This document shows, piece by piece, positions 9,858 through 17,855 of a stretch of DNA of 64,000 nt. Source of the DNA: Maribellus comscasis (GTDB lineage: Bacteria > Bacteroidota > Bacteroidia > Bacteroidales > Prolixibacteraceae); NCBI RefSeq assembly GCF_009762775.1, contig NZ_CP046401.1, positions 434,001 to 498,000 on the forward strand, written 5' to 3'. The position numbers and the translations under genes are program-made. The notes below the pieces were generated by a model. It worked only from the letters and a program-made list of their open reading frames with translations, was not told the origin of the DNA and made no database searches. The number at the start of each line of letters is the position of its first letter. The first letter of the stretch is position 1.

Positions 9858-10502
9858 ATGAAAACTTTAATAACCATTTTTCTCTCTTTTCTTTTTCTCA
9901 TTTCCAATGCCCAGGAAAACCAATATGAACAAGCCATGAATAAAGCTTTAAAAAACCTCAACCGGGCAAAAACGGGTGATGATTTTCTGAATGCGGCGAA
10001 CACTTTTGAAAGAATTAGTTTAAATGAAAAAAATGAGTGGCTTCCGGTGTATTATGCAGCCTTCTCGTATATTGTAATTACCTACGCTTTGCCCGACAAT
10101 TCACAGAAAGATACATATCTGGAAAAAGCACAGAACTTTTTAGATAAAGCATTTAAAATCGAACCTGATGAATCGGAATTATATGCCTTGCAAGCTTTTT
10201 TGTATCCGGCCGGAATTACAGTCGACCCGATTGCCAGAGGTGCAGAATACATGGGAAAAATGAACAAGGCGCTGGAAAAAGCCATCAAACTGAATCCAAA
10301 TAACCCGCGCAGTTATTATTTACGCGCCATTACAACATTAAATATGCCTCAACAATTTGGAGGAGGCGCCACAGCAGCCAAACCCATTTTTGAACAGGCT
10401 AAAGAAAAATTTGACAAATTTCAACCTGCAACAGCTATTTCGCCCAACTGGGGAAAAGCACAAAATGAGGAAGAGCTGAAAAAGTTATTGGCAAATGAGT
10501 AA
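9858..10502 (+). CDS. Exported TPR-type protein
   Basis: A signal peptide (MKTLITIFLSFLFLISNAQ) precedes about 195 residues of helical TPR-like repeats (NAANTFERISLNEKNEWLPVYYAA, AQNFLDKAFKIEPDESELYALQA, MNKALEKAIKLNPNNPRSYYLRA). No catalytic motif. Homologues of this kind sit beside TonB receptors in Bacteroidota, so a periplasmic scaffold role for the receptor upstream is a reasonable guess and nothing more. The gene converges on rimO. Confidence 0.75.
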   Translation: MKTLITIFLSFLFLISNAQENQYEQAMNKALKNLNRAKTGDDFLNAANTFERISLNEKNEWLPVYYAAFSYIVITYALPDNSQKDTYLEKAQNFLDKAFKIEPDESELYALQAFLYPAGITVDPIARGAEYMGKMNKALEKAIKLNPNNPRSYYLRAITTLNMPQQFGGGATAAKPIFEQAKEKFDKFQPATAISPNWGKAQNEEELKKLLANE

Positions 10503-10619
10503 AAGTGTGAAGGTGTGATTGAAGAAATCTGCTATCCGCCAATCGATTTTAAATTATCAGCCAGGCTTCAGACTTATTGTCCGTCAAGTGGTTTAGAACC
10601 GTTTGGCGGGTTTCAGGAT

Positions 10620-11918
10620 TCAGACTTCCTCAATCCCAAACAAATCGTAATCTTCGGCACCGGTAATTTTTACCTGTACAAATTGTCCTTTTTCTAAGGC
10701 TTTTTCCGATGTAATAAAAACTTCGCCATCCACTTCCGGCGAATCGAATTCGGTGCGGCCAATAAAAAAGTCGCCTTCTTTCCGGTCGAGGATAACTTTA
10801 AAAGTCTTACCGACTTTTTGCTGATTCAGTTCAGCTGAAACCTGTTGTTGCAATTCCATAATTTCATCGGCGCGGGCTTGCTTTAGTTCTTCCGGCAAAT
10901 TATCCTCAAACTTTTTGGCTGCATAAGTCCCCTCTTCATTTGAGTACGGGAAAACACCGAGCTTTTCAAATTTGGTTTCCTGAATAAACGTTTTTAATTC
11001 CTCAAAATCAGCTTCGGTTTCACCCGGAAAACCAACAAGCATAGTAGTTCTAAGAATTACACCCGGCACTTCTTCCTTTATTCTTTTTATCAGATTCTCT
11101 GTTTCTTCGCGGGTAACATGACGCAACATATTCTTCAAAACCGGATTGGCAATATGTTGCAGCGGCATATCAAGATACTTGCATACCTTCGGATTTTCAC
11201 GCATCACCGGTAAAATTTCGTACGGAAATTTTGTGGGATACAAATAATGCAGACGAATCCACTCAATCCCTTCCACTTCCGAAATTTGATTTATCAATTC
11301 AGCCAGGCGGTTTTTTCCGTAAATATCAATACCATAATACGATAAATCCTGGGCGATAAGCAAAATTTCCCTTACTCCTCTTTTTGCCAGATAGCGGGCT
11401 TCTTTTACCAAATTATCAATCGATTTTGATTTGTGACGGCCTGTCATTTGCGGAATGGCACAAAACGAACACGAGCGGTTACAACCTTCCGAAATTTTGA
11501 GATAGGCAAAATGTGAAGGAGTGGTAATTTTACGTTCATAAATATATTCCGGCTGGTAAGTTACCTTTAGCTCGTCGACCATAGCTTTTAAATCGAACTT
11601 ACCAAAATAACGATCTACCTCCGGGATTTCCGTTTCCAAATCTTTTTGATACCGTTCCGAAAGGCAACCCATCACATACAATTTCTGAATATCTCCACGT
11701 TTTTTGGCTTCCACATAATCCAGAATCATATCAACGGATTCCTGTTTGGCATCGTGAATAAAACCACAGGTATTTACAAATACTGCATCAAAATCCAAAT
11801 CGTTGGAGTCATGCATCACTTCAAACTTTCCTTTTTCCAATTGATTTAGCAAAACCTCAGAATCTACAAGGTTTTTCGAACATCCCATCGTAACCACATT
11901 TACCCGCTTCTTTGTCAT
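10620..11918 (-). CDS. rimO: Ribosomal protein S12 methylthiotransferase RimO
   Basis: The order of domains is complete. An N-terminal UPF0004 domain begins VNVVTMGCSKNLVDSE and supplies three cysteines (in GCSKN, NTCGF and GCLSE) for the auxiliary [4Fe-4S] cluster. A radical SAM domain follows with CNRSCSFCAIP, then a C-terminal TRAM domain ending EDYDLFGIEEV. The enzyme adds a methylthio group to the conserved aspartate of ribosomal protein S12. MGCSKNLVDSE and the acidic-friendly TRAM fit RimO rather than the tRNA enzyme MiaB. Length 432 residues is normal. It is a monocistronic housekeeping gene. Confidence 0.96.
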   Translation of the reverse strand: MTKKRVNVVTMGCSKNLVDSEVLLNQLEKGKFEVMHDSNDLDFDAVFVNTCGFIHDAKQESVDMILDYVEAKKRGDIQKLYVMGCLSERYQKDLETEIPEVDRYFGKFDLKAMVDELKVTYQPEYIYERKITTPSHFAYLKISEGCNRSCSFCAIPQMTGRHKSKSIDNLVKEARYLAKRGVREILLIAQDLSYYGIDIYGKNRLAELINQISEVEGIEWIRLHYLYPTKFPYEILPVMRENPKVCKYLDMPLQHIANPVLKNMLRHVTREETENLIKRIKEEVPGVILRTTMLVGFPGETEADFEELKTFIQETKFEKLGVFPYSNEEGTYAAKKFEDNLPEELKQARADEIMELQQQVSAELNQQKVGKTFKVILDRKEGDFFIGRTEFDSPEVDGEVFITSEKALEKGQFVQVKITGAEDYDLFGIEEV

Positions 11919-12025
11919 TTTTTCAAAATTTTGTGCAAAGTAAAGATAATTTTGTCTGAAATAGAAACGATTTCGAAAAAGCTTCAGTCTAAAAAATAGA
12001 ATAGTTTACATTTTACCCAACAGAT

Positions 12026-12035
12026 AATAATTATT
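12026..12035. promoter_or_regulatory. Operator-like palindrome, copy 1
   Basis: A perfect 10-bp palindrome AATAATTATT, followed by GA as in copy 2. Its centre is 42 bp, or four helical turns, upstream of the centre of copy 2 at 12068-12077, and it lies just outside the predicted -33 element of the DUF2975/HTH operon. Probable site for the HTH regulator encoded downstream; inferred from position. Confidence 0.45.
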
Positions 12036-12054
12036 GAAATTCATTCTATTTTTA

Positions 12055-12085
12055 TTGTTTTTCAATAAATAATTATTGATATTTG
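12055..12085 (+). promoter_or_regulatory. Candidate promoter of the DUF2975-HTH operon with embedded palindrome
   Basis: TTG at 12055-12057 and GATATTTG at 12078-12085 are 20 bases apart, matching the Bacteroidota -33/-7 layout except that the first base of TAnnTTTG is G. The palindrome AATAATTATT at 12068-12077 fills the spacer directly beside the -7 box, so a bound dimer would block the polymerase. The start codon follows 30 bases downstream. Confidence 0.45.
12068..12077. promoter_or_regulatory. Operator-like palindrome, copy 2
   Basis: Second perfect copy of AATAATTATT, followed by GATA, placed between the likely -33 and -7 elements. The same 12-mer AATAATTATTGA occurs in copy 1. Location suggests repression of the downstream pair by its own HTH protein. 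Confidence 0.45.
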
Positions 12086-12115
12086 CATAACACATAAATT
12101 AAATAAAATCTAAAA

Positions 12116-12655
12116 ATGAAGCCAAAAATTAAAACAGAAACAGTTCTTACAATCTTAAAAATACTTGCATGGATTGCATTCTTCGGCTTTGCCATACAAA
12201 CCACAATGTATATAATCTCATATATCATAAGTTTTATCAACCCCAAAGGCACGTGGTTTGCGTTTGACAATCTAAATCTGTATGGATTGAAAGAACAAAA
12301 CTTTCTAAAGTATACTTTAACGGTAGTGTTGCTGGTTGTTCTTACTGCACTCAAAGCAAATATCTGGTATCAGGCGACCCGAATCATTCAGAATATAAAA
12401 ATACAAAGTCCTTTTACCATGGAAATAACACGCCGCCTGGAAAAAATCAGCTATTTTTTATTATATATTTGGATTTTGGGATATATCGGAAGTACATTTT
12501 CATTTTGGCTAACAAACCAAAATGAAATTGCTAAAAGTTTGCACGAAGGGCTAAGTTCCAAAGAATTTCTTTTTATGGCCGGTCTCCTATTTATTGTTTC
12601 CCAAATTTTTAAACGTGGTGTCGAGCTGCAATCTGAAAATGATTTAACCGTATAA
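12116..12655 (+). CDS. DUF2975 family inner-membrane protein
   Basis: The 179-residue protein has four hydrophobic segments (about residues 15-40, 62-82, 108-128 and 142-160) and no enzyme motif, fitting the DUF2975 family (B. subtilis YoaS type). Members are almost always followed directly by a small Cro/CI-type regulator, as here, where the next gene starts 3 bases after the stop. The function is unknown; a membrane sensor or a membrane target regulated by the HTH partner are both possible. Two operator-like palindromes precede the gene. Confidence 0.8.
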   Translation: MKPKIKTETVLTILKILAWIAFFGFAIQTTMYIISYIISFINPKGTWFAFDNLNLYGLKEQNFLKYTLTVVLLVVLTALKANIWYQATRIIQNIKIQSPFTMEITRRLEKISYFLLYIWILGYIGSTFSFWLTNQNEIAKSLHEGLSSKEFLFMAGLLFIVSQIFKRGVELQSENDLTV

Positions 12656-12657
12656 TT

Positions 12658-12864
12658 ATGGCAATTGTTGTGAATCTTGATGTTATGATGGCCAAACGCA
12701 AAATGTCATTGAACGAACTTTCTGAAAAAGTGAATATCACTCTTGCCAATCTTTCCATATTAAAAACAGGAAAAGCAAAAGCCATCCGTTTTAGCACACT
12801 TGAAGCCATTTGCGGAGCACTCGATTGTCAGCCGGGAGATATACTGGAATATATCGATGAGTGA
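12658..12864 (+). CDS. Small Cro/CI-type HTH regulator (YozG-like)
   Basis: The 68-residue protein is a single HTH_3/HTH_26 domain: MAKRKMSLNELSEKVNITLANLSILKTGKAK contains helices 2 and 3, and FSTLEAICGALDCQPGDILEYID is the usual C-terminal half of the YozG/XRE family. It follows the DUF2975 gene after 2 bases, so the two are certainly one operon. The paired palindromes at 12026 and 12068 are candidate binding sites for autoregulation. Confidence 0.88.
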   Translation: MAIVVNLDVMMAKRKMSLNELSEKVNITLANLSILKTGKAKAIRFSTLEAICGALDCQPGDILEYIDE

Positions 12865-12924
12865 CTTTTTTCTACCTGTGAAGATTTAGTTTAAAGGAAA
12901 AAACCGGAGAATTAAAAAAAAGAA

Positions 12925-13017
12925 AAAGAGTAGAATTATGGACGCTTTTTGAAGATATGATTGATAATTTACAAACCCCTTTATAGAAAACCAATCTAAT
13001 ATAGTATTCTACTCTTT
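12925..13017. repeat. 93-bp element with 12-bp perfect inverted ends
   Basis: AAAGAGTAGAAT at 12925-12936 is repeated as its exact reverse complement at 13006-13017, with 69 bases between. The arms extend by further A/T pairs after one mismatch. It lies between the HTH gene and the convergent lipoprotein gene, where it may act as a long hairpin terminator or be a small mobile-element remnant. A separate short hairpin ATGGGAC-5-GTCCCAT lies at 13116-13134 without a U-tract. Confidence 0.45.
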
Positions 13018-13149
13018 CTTTGTGTAGGCCATTCCTAACAAAAAGCATTCCACAAAAACAAACAAATGAAAAACAAACAGTTAAAAAATAAAGACCCAAA
13101 CATCACTGTGCTCACATGGGACATCTCGTCCCATAAAGAGACACTAATT

Positions 13150-13713
13150 CTACTTATCCCAATCTACTTCTTCAACATCTGTCCAGGTTGAAGATCGATG
13201 TCTGGCATCCGGATCATTAATAGCATAATGATTTAATTCGTGTAAGATAATCGTTCGTAAGTCTCTGGTTGAATGAATTGCATTTGTACAATCACTCGAC
13301 GGAATCGAACCATCCCCGTTAAAACAAATCGTGATAACGATCCCTCCCTGCCTTTGCAGTTCCCGAATAAACTGATTTACAGTTATTCTTTTCTTGTTTT
13401 GGAGCAATGGCAAATTGGGTTGCGAATAGGCACATGGATTCGGATCTTCATCACCACACTCTTTACAAATGACAGTAATAGATACAGAAAGAGAACATAT
13501 CTTCTTTAAAATCTTTTTTTGAGCTCCCGTTAAGGTATTGCCGTCTGTCATTTGTTTTAATCCTGTAGTTGTAACCTGAGAAACTGCATCTTCAACCAGT
13601 ACTATTTGCTCCTCTCCACAACCTTGAATTTTAAACTCCGGCTCTTTATTTTTAGAATCATCACAGGAAAAAAACAAAAAAATGGACAACATAAATGCTA
13701 ACTGCGTCTTCAT
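13150..13713 (-). CDS. Lipoprotein with HExxH zincin-like motif
   Basis: The start MKTQLAFMLSIFLFFSC is a lipoprotein signal with the lipid-modified cysteine at residue 17. HELNHYAIND at residues 158-167 matches the HExxH zinc-binding helix of metallopeptidases; a third ligand cannot be named, though H172 and several acidic residues follow. The mid part is cysteine-rich (CKECGDEDPNPC). Length is 187 residues. I do not recognise the family; it may be a surface minimal gluzincin-like protease or a non-catalytic relative. It is monocistronic and converges with the HTH gene. Confidence 0.7.
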   Translation of the reverse strand: MKTQLAFMLSIFLFFSCDDSKNKEPEFKIQGCGEEQIVLVEDAVSQVTTTGLKQMTDGNTLTGAQKKILKKICSLSVSITVICKECGDEDPNPCAYSQPNLPLLQNKKRITVNQFIRELQRQGGIVITICFNGDGSIPSSDCTNAIHSTRDLRTIILHELNHYAINDPDARHRSSTWTDVEEVDWDK

Positions 13714-13864
13714 GATTCGATTTTTAAAATTTAAAACTCATATAAAATTACAAGCTACCAAGCTGAATGTCAACTCATTTTCAAAAAAAAAAAGAGTTTA
13801 AGATACGAATTACACATGCAATCTTTGGGGTTTAGACTCTTTTTCTGCCTCTCTGAAAATTGAC

Positions 13865-13996
13865 TTACTTTGGCAGGAGAGCTGTCTCTGGTTTCATTAG
13901 CCACATCTCCGGCTCAAAATGTTTCAGCATCTTCTGCATATTGGTTGTATCTTCATATCTCAAAGGCTCATTTCTTTTATCGACTTTAGGTTTTAG
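13865..13996 (-). pseudogene. C-terminal coding remnant, family unknown
   Basis: On the minus strand, 43 sense codons run from just after a TAA (13997-13999) to a TAA at 13865-13867. The peptide includes DKRNEPLRYEDTTNMQKM and EPEMWLMKPETALLPK and looks like real protein with varied composition rather than translated noise. The same frame stays open for some 24 more codons beyond the internal TAA (NHWEFLLNQLFLEKV), into the start of the glycosyltransferase gene. This suggests the decayed 3' end of a lost gene. I cannot name it. Confidence 0.35.
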
Positions 13997-14072
13997 TTAA
14001 ACTTTTTCTAAAAACAGCTGGTTCAATAAAAATTCCCAATGATTTCCTATTTTTAAACAATAAAGAAATCGA

Positions 14073-15365
14073 ATGCAAATTGTTATTGCACATAGCCATT
14101 TGAACCCGGGAGGAGTAACGCGAATAATCGAGTCTCAGATAGAAAGTCTTCCTAATGAAACGACAAAAGTTTTGGCGGGTAGCTGTTCAAGCCCCGAACA
14201 AATAACATCGAGGGGAGCCGAAATACAAATTATTGAAGAGTTAAACTACCTGGAAAACAGAAAATACGGCGACAGAGAAGCAATGAAAATGCTACACCGC
14301 GTACATAAAAAAATCAGAGATCAGTTGCCGGCCGATGCCATTTTGCATTTTCACAATTTAAATTTGGGAAAAAATCCGATTGTAACGTATGCGGTTTATT
14401 TACTGGCAAAAGAGGGAGTAAAAGTATTTAATCACGCCCATGATTTTGCTGAAGACCGTCCGGCTAACTACCAGTTTCTCAGGGAAATTCTTTCGGATAT
14501 TTTTCTGCAGCGTATCGGGGAGGTTTTGTATCCTCAGCTGCCCAATTACCAATTCGGAGTTTTAAATTCGTATGATCTTGAGCGGCTGCAAAAATATGGA
14601 GTGCAAAGGGAACGAATTGAATGGCTCCCCAATCCTGTTAAGTTTAACATTTCAGAAAATGTTATGGATAAAGCAGGCACAAAAACACAGATCTGTTCAG
14701 AATTAAATCTGGATAAAAACAAACTGCTGGTTACTTATCCGGTTCGTGTAATAAGGAGAAAGAATATCGGAGAATTGATTTTACTTTCTGTTCTTTATTC
14801 TGAGGAAGTAAATTTTGTTGTAACTCAGCCACCCAAAAATCCGGTAGAAATTGATTGGTACCAAAAGTGGACAAACTTCTGCAAGCAGGAAAAGATTCCA
14901 ATTACTTTTGAAGTGGGCAACAAAGTAAATTTTGAAAAATTGCTGACTGCAAGCGACTTCTGTATAACTACCAGTTACCAGGAAGGTTTTGGAATGGTGT
15001 ACCTCGAGCCATGGCTGTTAAACACACCTGTTGTGGGGCGCGATATTAAGTATATCTCGCGCGATTTTAGAAACGACGGTTTTATTTTTCCGGCACTTTA
15101 CAAACAAATAAATACGCCGGAGAGTAATGCTGATTTCAAAGACATGGATATAAACACTCAAATGAAAATTATTGCCGGAATAAAAAGCCTGCAAATAGAA
15201 AAGGAAAAAATATTTGAACAAAATGAGGTATTAAAATCTTTGTTTCAAAAAGTAGAATCCAAAACGATTGAGAAGAACAAAAAAATAATCAGAAATAAAT
15301 ATTCTATTGAAGGATATGGAACTAAACTTCAAAACCGATATAAAAAACTGGTTGGACAACCTTGA
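14073..15365 (+). CDS. GT4-like glycosyltransferase
   Basis: The 430-residue cytoplasmic protein opens MQIVIAHSHLNPGGVTRII, the GG loop of GT-B fold enzymes, has VTYPVRVIRRKNIGELI where the second Rossmann domain begins, and carries TSYQEGFGMVYLEPWLLNTPVV, the E-x7-E nucleotide-sugar-binding region of GT4 enzymes. It heads a tight cluster with an HAD protein, a second GT-B enzyme, a GpgS-like synthase and a GH13_18 phosphorylase. In that context it could extend glucosyl-3-phosphoglycerate or glucosylglycerate with another sugar, as the GT4 enzymes of mannosylglucosylglycerate synthesis do in Petrotoga. That is inference; the sugar donor is unknown. Confidence 0.8.
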   Translation: MQIVIAHSHLNPGGVTRIIESQIESLPNETTKVLAGSCSSPEQITSRGAEIQIIEELNYLENRKYGDREAMKMLHRVHKKIRDQLPADAILHFHNLNLGKNPIVTYAVYLLAKEGVKVFNHAHDFAEDRPANYQFLREILSDIFLQRIGEVLYPQLPNYQFGVLNSYDLERLQKYGVQRERIEWLPNPVKFNISENVMDKAGTKTQICSELNLDKNKLLVTYPVRVIRRKNIGELILLSVLYSEEVNFVVTQPPKNPVEIDWYQKWTNFCKQEKIPITFEVGNKVNFEKLLTASDFCITTSYQEGFGMVYLEPWLLNTPVVGRDIKYISRDFRNDGFIFPALYKQINTPESNADFKDMDINTQMKIIAGIKSLQIEKEKIFEQNEVLKSLFQKVESKTIEKNKKIIRNKYSIEGYGTKLQNRYKKLVGQP

Positions 15366-16239
15366 ACAAATGACCCCGTTAACAACGGGATTTTGTCCAA
15401 ATTTAAGACCTAATGCGACAGAAACAATCAATATAAAAGCTATTGTTTTTGATATCTACGGGACTTTGCTTATTTCATCGTCGGGTGATATCGACCAGGC
15501 TTCCCTGTCGGTTGAGAACATGGAAAAAGCTTTAGTGGCCGGGGGATTTAAAATTGAAAAGAATCCGGAGAAGATTGCAGCATTTATTCTGGAAAAGCTT
15601 CCGGAAAAAATAAAAATAAACCAGGAGAAGATCAAACAAAAAGGACATCCTTTCCCCGATATCGATATCTTTAAAGTTTGGCAGGAGATGCTGGAAAGCG
15701 CGGAGAAAAAAGGTTTGCTTTCCACAACAGGAAGCGAATCGCTTACCGATACAATATTTATTTTTGAAATCCTTAGTAATAAAGTTTTTCCAATGCCGGG
15801 AATGACGGAAATCCTTACAAAACTCAACAAAAAAGGCATTCCTTTGGGAATTGTTTCAAATGCCCAGTTCTATACACCTATTTTAATGAACTACTTTTTA
15901 TCGGGAAAATTCTCTTCAGAACTTGACATTGAGTTTTTTGATCCTGAACTATCTGTTTTCTCGTTTAAGGAATTGCGTGGTAAGCCAGACGTTTCGTTAT
16001 TTCAAAAATTTATTCCCACGCTAAAAACCAAATACAACATCATTCCCCGGGAAACCATCTTTGTTGGAAACGACATGTTAAAAGATGTATACACCGCTCA
16101 GAAGGCGGGATTAAAAACCGTTCTGTTTGCAGGCGATGAACGTTCGTTACGCTTGCGTGAGGATGATGAACGAGTAAAAGGAATTTTTCCGGATTTTATT
16201 ATAACCGATTTAAAACAACTTTTAGATATTATTGAATGA
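15316..16239 (+). CDS. HAD-superfamily hydrolase with DxY motif
   Basis: Motif I is VFDIYGTLLI, motif II GIVSNAQF, the lysine is in GKPDVSLF, and motif IV is FVGNDMLKD, with an alpha-helical cap of type C1. The second aspartate of the usual DxD is a tyrosine, as in L-2-haloacid dehalogenases, so plain phosphatase activity is less certain than the context suggests. The ATG at 15316 overlaps the previous gene by 50 bases; an ATG at 15370, 5 bases after that stop, is equally good because the HAD fold begins only at about residue 40. The stop overlaps the next start (ATGA). By position it would be the phosphatase step of an osmolyte pathway. Confidence 0.8.
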   Translation: MELNFKTDIKNWLDNLEQMTPLTTGFCPNLRPNATETINIKAIVFDIYGTLLISSSGDIDQASLSVENMEKALVAGGFKIEKNPEKIAAFILEKLPEKIKINQEKIKQKGHPFPDIDIFKVWQEMLESAEKKGLLSTTGSESLTDTIFIFEILSNKVFPMPGMTEILTKLNKKGIPLGIVSNAQFYTPILMNYFLSGKFSSELDIEFFDPELSVFSFKELRGKPDVSLFQKFIPTLKTKYNIIPRETIFVGNDMLKDVYTAQKAGLKTVLFAGDERSLRLREDDERVKGIFPDFIITDLKQLLDIIE

Positions 16240-17687
16240 AATTAAGTGAATTACGCATAGGAATCATACACTCGCTGATTGGAAAAAATGATGGAGTTTC
16301 CATTGTAATCGACCAAACCGTAAAAGCAATGTCGAAACACATGAAAATTAACATTGGTAATTTTTTCTTTTTGGCAGCCCACTCGTCACCTCGTTTTAAT
16401 GCACAAACCGATGATGTTTTCTGGCACAAAAGTGAAGCGCACAAGGAAATCCTGATCAATTTTAACAATGAAAATGCAGAAGGATTGGACGAACTGATTC
16501 ATGAAAACGCACTTTACGCAAAAAATGTGATAAAAAAATGGGTGGATGATAACTACATCGATTTGATTATCGCACACAACACTTCGCATCCCTACAATTT
16601 TATCACGGCAGTTGGTTTGGGCTACTATTTTGAAGAACTTCAGGCAGAAGGATTTATTTGGCCGAAACTGATGGTTTGGTGGCACGATTCTTATTTTGAA
16701 CGCTCGATTTTTGCTCATCCCAATCCGGTCATTCAAAAATATTTAAAATACCTGCCCGGAGCCTATGTCAATTCCATTGCTTTTATCAACAAAAAGCAGG
16801 TGGAGCTGGGTAAAAAAGTGTTTCAGATGTATAACAAAGTTATTGACATCGATAGATTTTTTGAAAATCGTACAGCAGTAGTTCCCAACACTTCCGATAT
16901 TCCCTGGGAATGGGAACAGTTGAGATCACAAAATGAATTTCCGATAGCACCCCCACAGGACAGTTACAACAATTCTTTGTTCAAAGATATCGGGCTGGAA
17001 CAAGAGGCAAAAAGCAAAGGATTTACGCTGGAAGACACCGTTATTTTGTTACAGCACACAAGAGTTGTTCCACGTAAAAAAATTGAACTGGCAATAGACC
17101 TGGCATTTGAACTGGAAAAGAAATTCAAAAAGAACGGTAAACCCAAATGTGTTGCTTTGGTTGTTAGCGGACACTCCGGCGATGAACAAAATGCTTATTT
17201 GAACACTCTTTATGAACATTATACTGAAAAATGCAAGCTCGATCCCGACAGCAGTGTTCTTCTGATATTTGGAGAACATCACGTTTTATCGCACCGTGAT
17301 ATTATTGTCGATACAAAATTTTACAAGTTTGCAGAAATCCCTTCTGTTATAGCTGCGCATGGAGGTATCGGCACGTATTTTAGCGACGTGGAAGGCTTTG
17401 GAAATAATTTACTGGAAATGATTTCACTGGGACTACCGGCAGTGATTAACAAATACGAAATTTATAAAGAAGAAATTGAGAAGCTTGGTTTTATATTACC
17501 CGCAATCGATAATACCGGAATTACCAAAGAACTGGTAGACCAATCTTACCGTTTGCTTACCGATATTGAATACAGGAACCATGTTGTTTTGCACAATCTC
17601 AAAATTTTGAAAGACAACTTTGATCATGAAATTATTGCCAGCAAGTTAAAGCCAATTATCAAGAGTATGTTTATGCGCTCCTTGTGA
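16236..17687 (+). CDS. GT-B glycosyltransferase (GT4-like)
   Basis: The 483-residue protein starts within the stop of the HAD gene (ATGA overlap), showing translational coupling. GIIHSLIGKNDGVSIVIDQ is the N-terminal GT-B loop. The second domain begins near VILLQHTRVVPRKKIELAIDLAFEL and has the donor-site motif FSDVEGFGNNLLEMISLGLPAVI (EGFGNxxLE) of GT4 enzymes. No signal or membrane helix. Two different GT4-like enzymes around one HAD protein and a GpgS homologue suggest stepwise building of a glycosylglycerate di- or trisaccharide. The specific donor and acceptor cannot be read from sequence. Confidence 0.8.
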   Translation: MKLSELRIGIIHSLIGKNDGVSIVIDQTVKAMSKHMKINIGNFFFLAAHSSPRFNAQTDDVFWHKSEAHKEILINFNNENAEGLDELIHENALYAKNVIKKWVDDNYIDLIIAHNTSHPYNFITAVGLGYYFEELQAEGFIWPKLMVWWHDSYFERSIFAHPNPVIQKYLKYLPGAYVNSIAFINKKQVELGKKVFQMYNKVIDIDRFFENRTAVVPNTSDIPWEWEQLRSQNEFPIAPPQDSYNNSLFKDIGLEQEAKSKGFTLEDTVILLQHTRVVPRKKIELAIDLAFELEKKFKKNGKPKCVALVVSGHSGDEQNAYLNTLYEHYTEKCKLDPDSSVLLIFGEHHVLSHRDIIVDTKFYKFAEIPSVIAAHGGIGTYFSDVEGFGNNLLEMISLGLPAVINKYEIYKEEIEKLGFILPAIDNTGITKELVDQSYRLLTDIEYRNHVVLHNLKILKDNFDHEIIASKLKPIIKSMFMRSL

Positions 17688-17855
17688 CATAGCAGCGTAC
17701 AAAGACAAATTTCTTTATTCTTATTTTTGAGTTAACTACCAACATTCCCGGAAAAAACAAAACCAAAATATCATTTGGTTTGACTATATTTAAGAGTTGT
17801 AAATCTGTTTTGCAACTAAAACTTACCACTGTATTTATAGTAAAAAAGGAAAATT

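Noticed and set aside
10515..10697. 60-codon plus-strand open frame between the TPR gene and rimO
   Set aside because: It overlaps the 3' end of rimO on the opposite strand and has no recognisable features.
13116..13134. ATGGGAC/GTCCCAT hairpin as an intrinsic terminator
   Set aside because: Stem is only 7 bp and there is no T-run on either strand.
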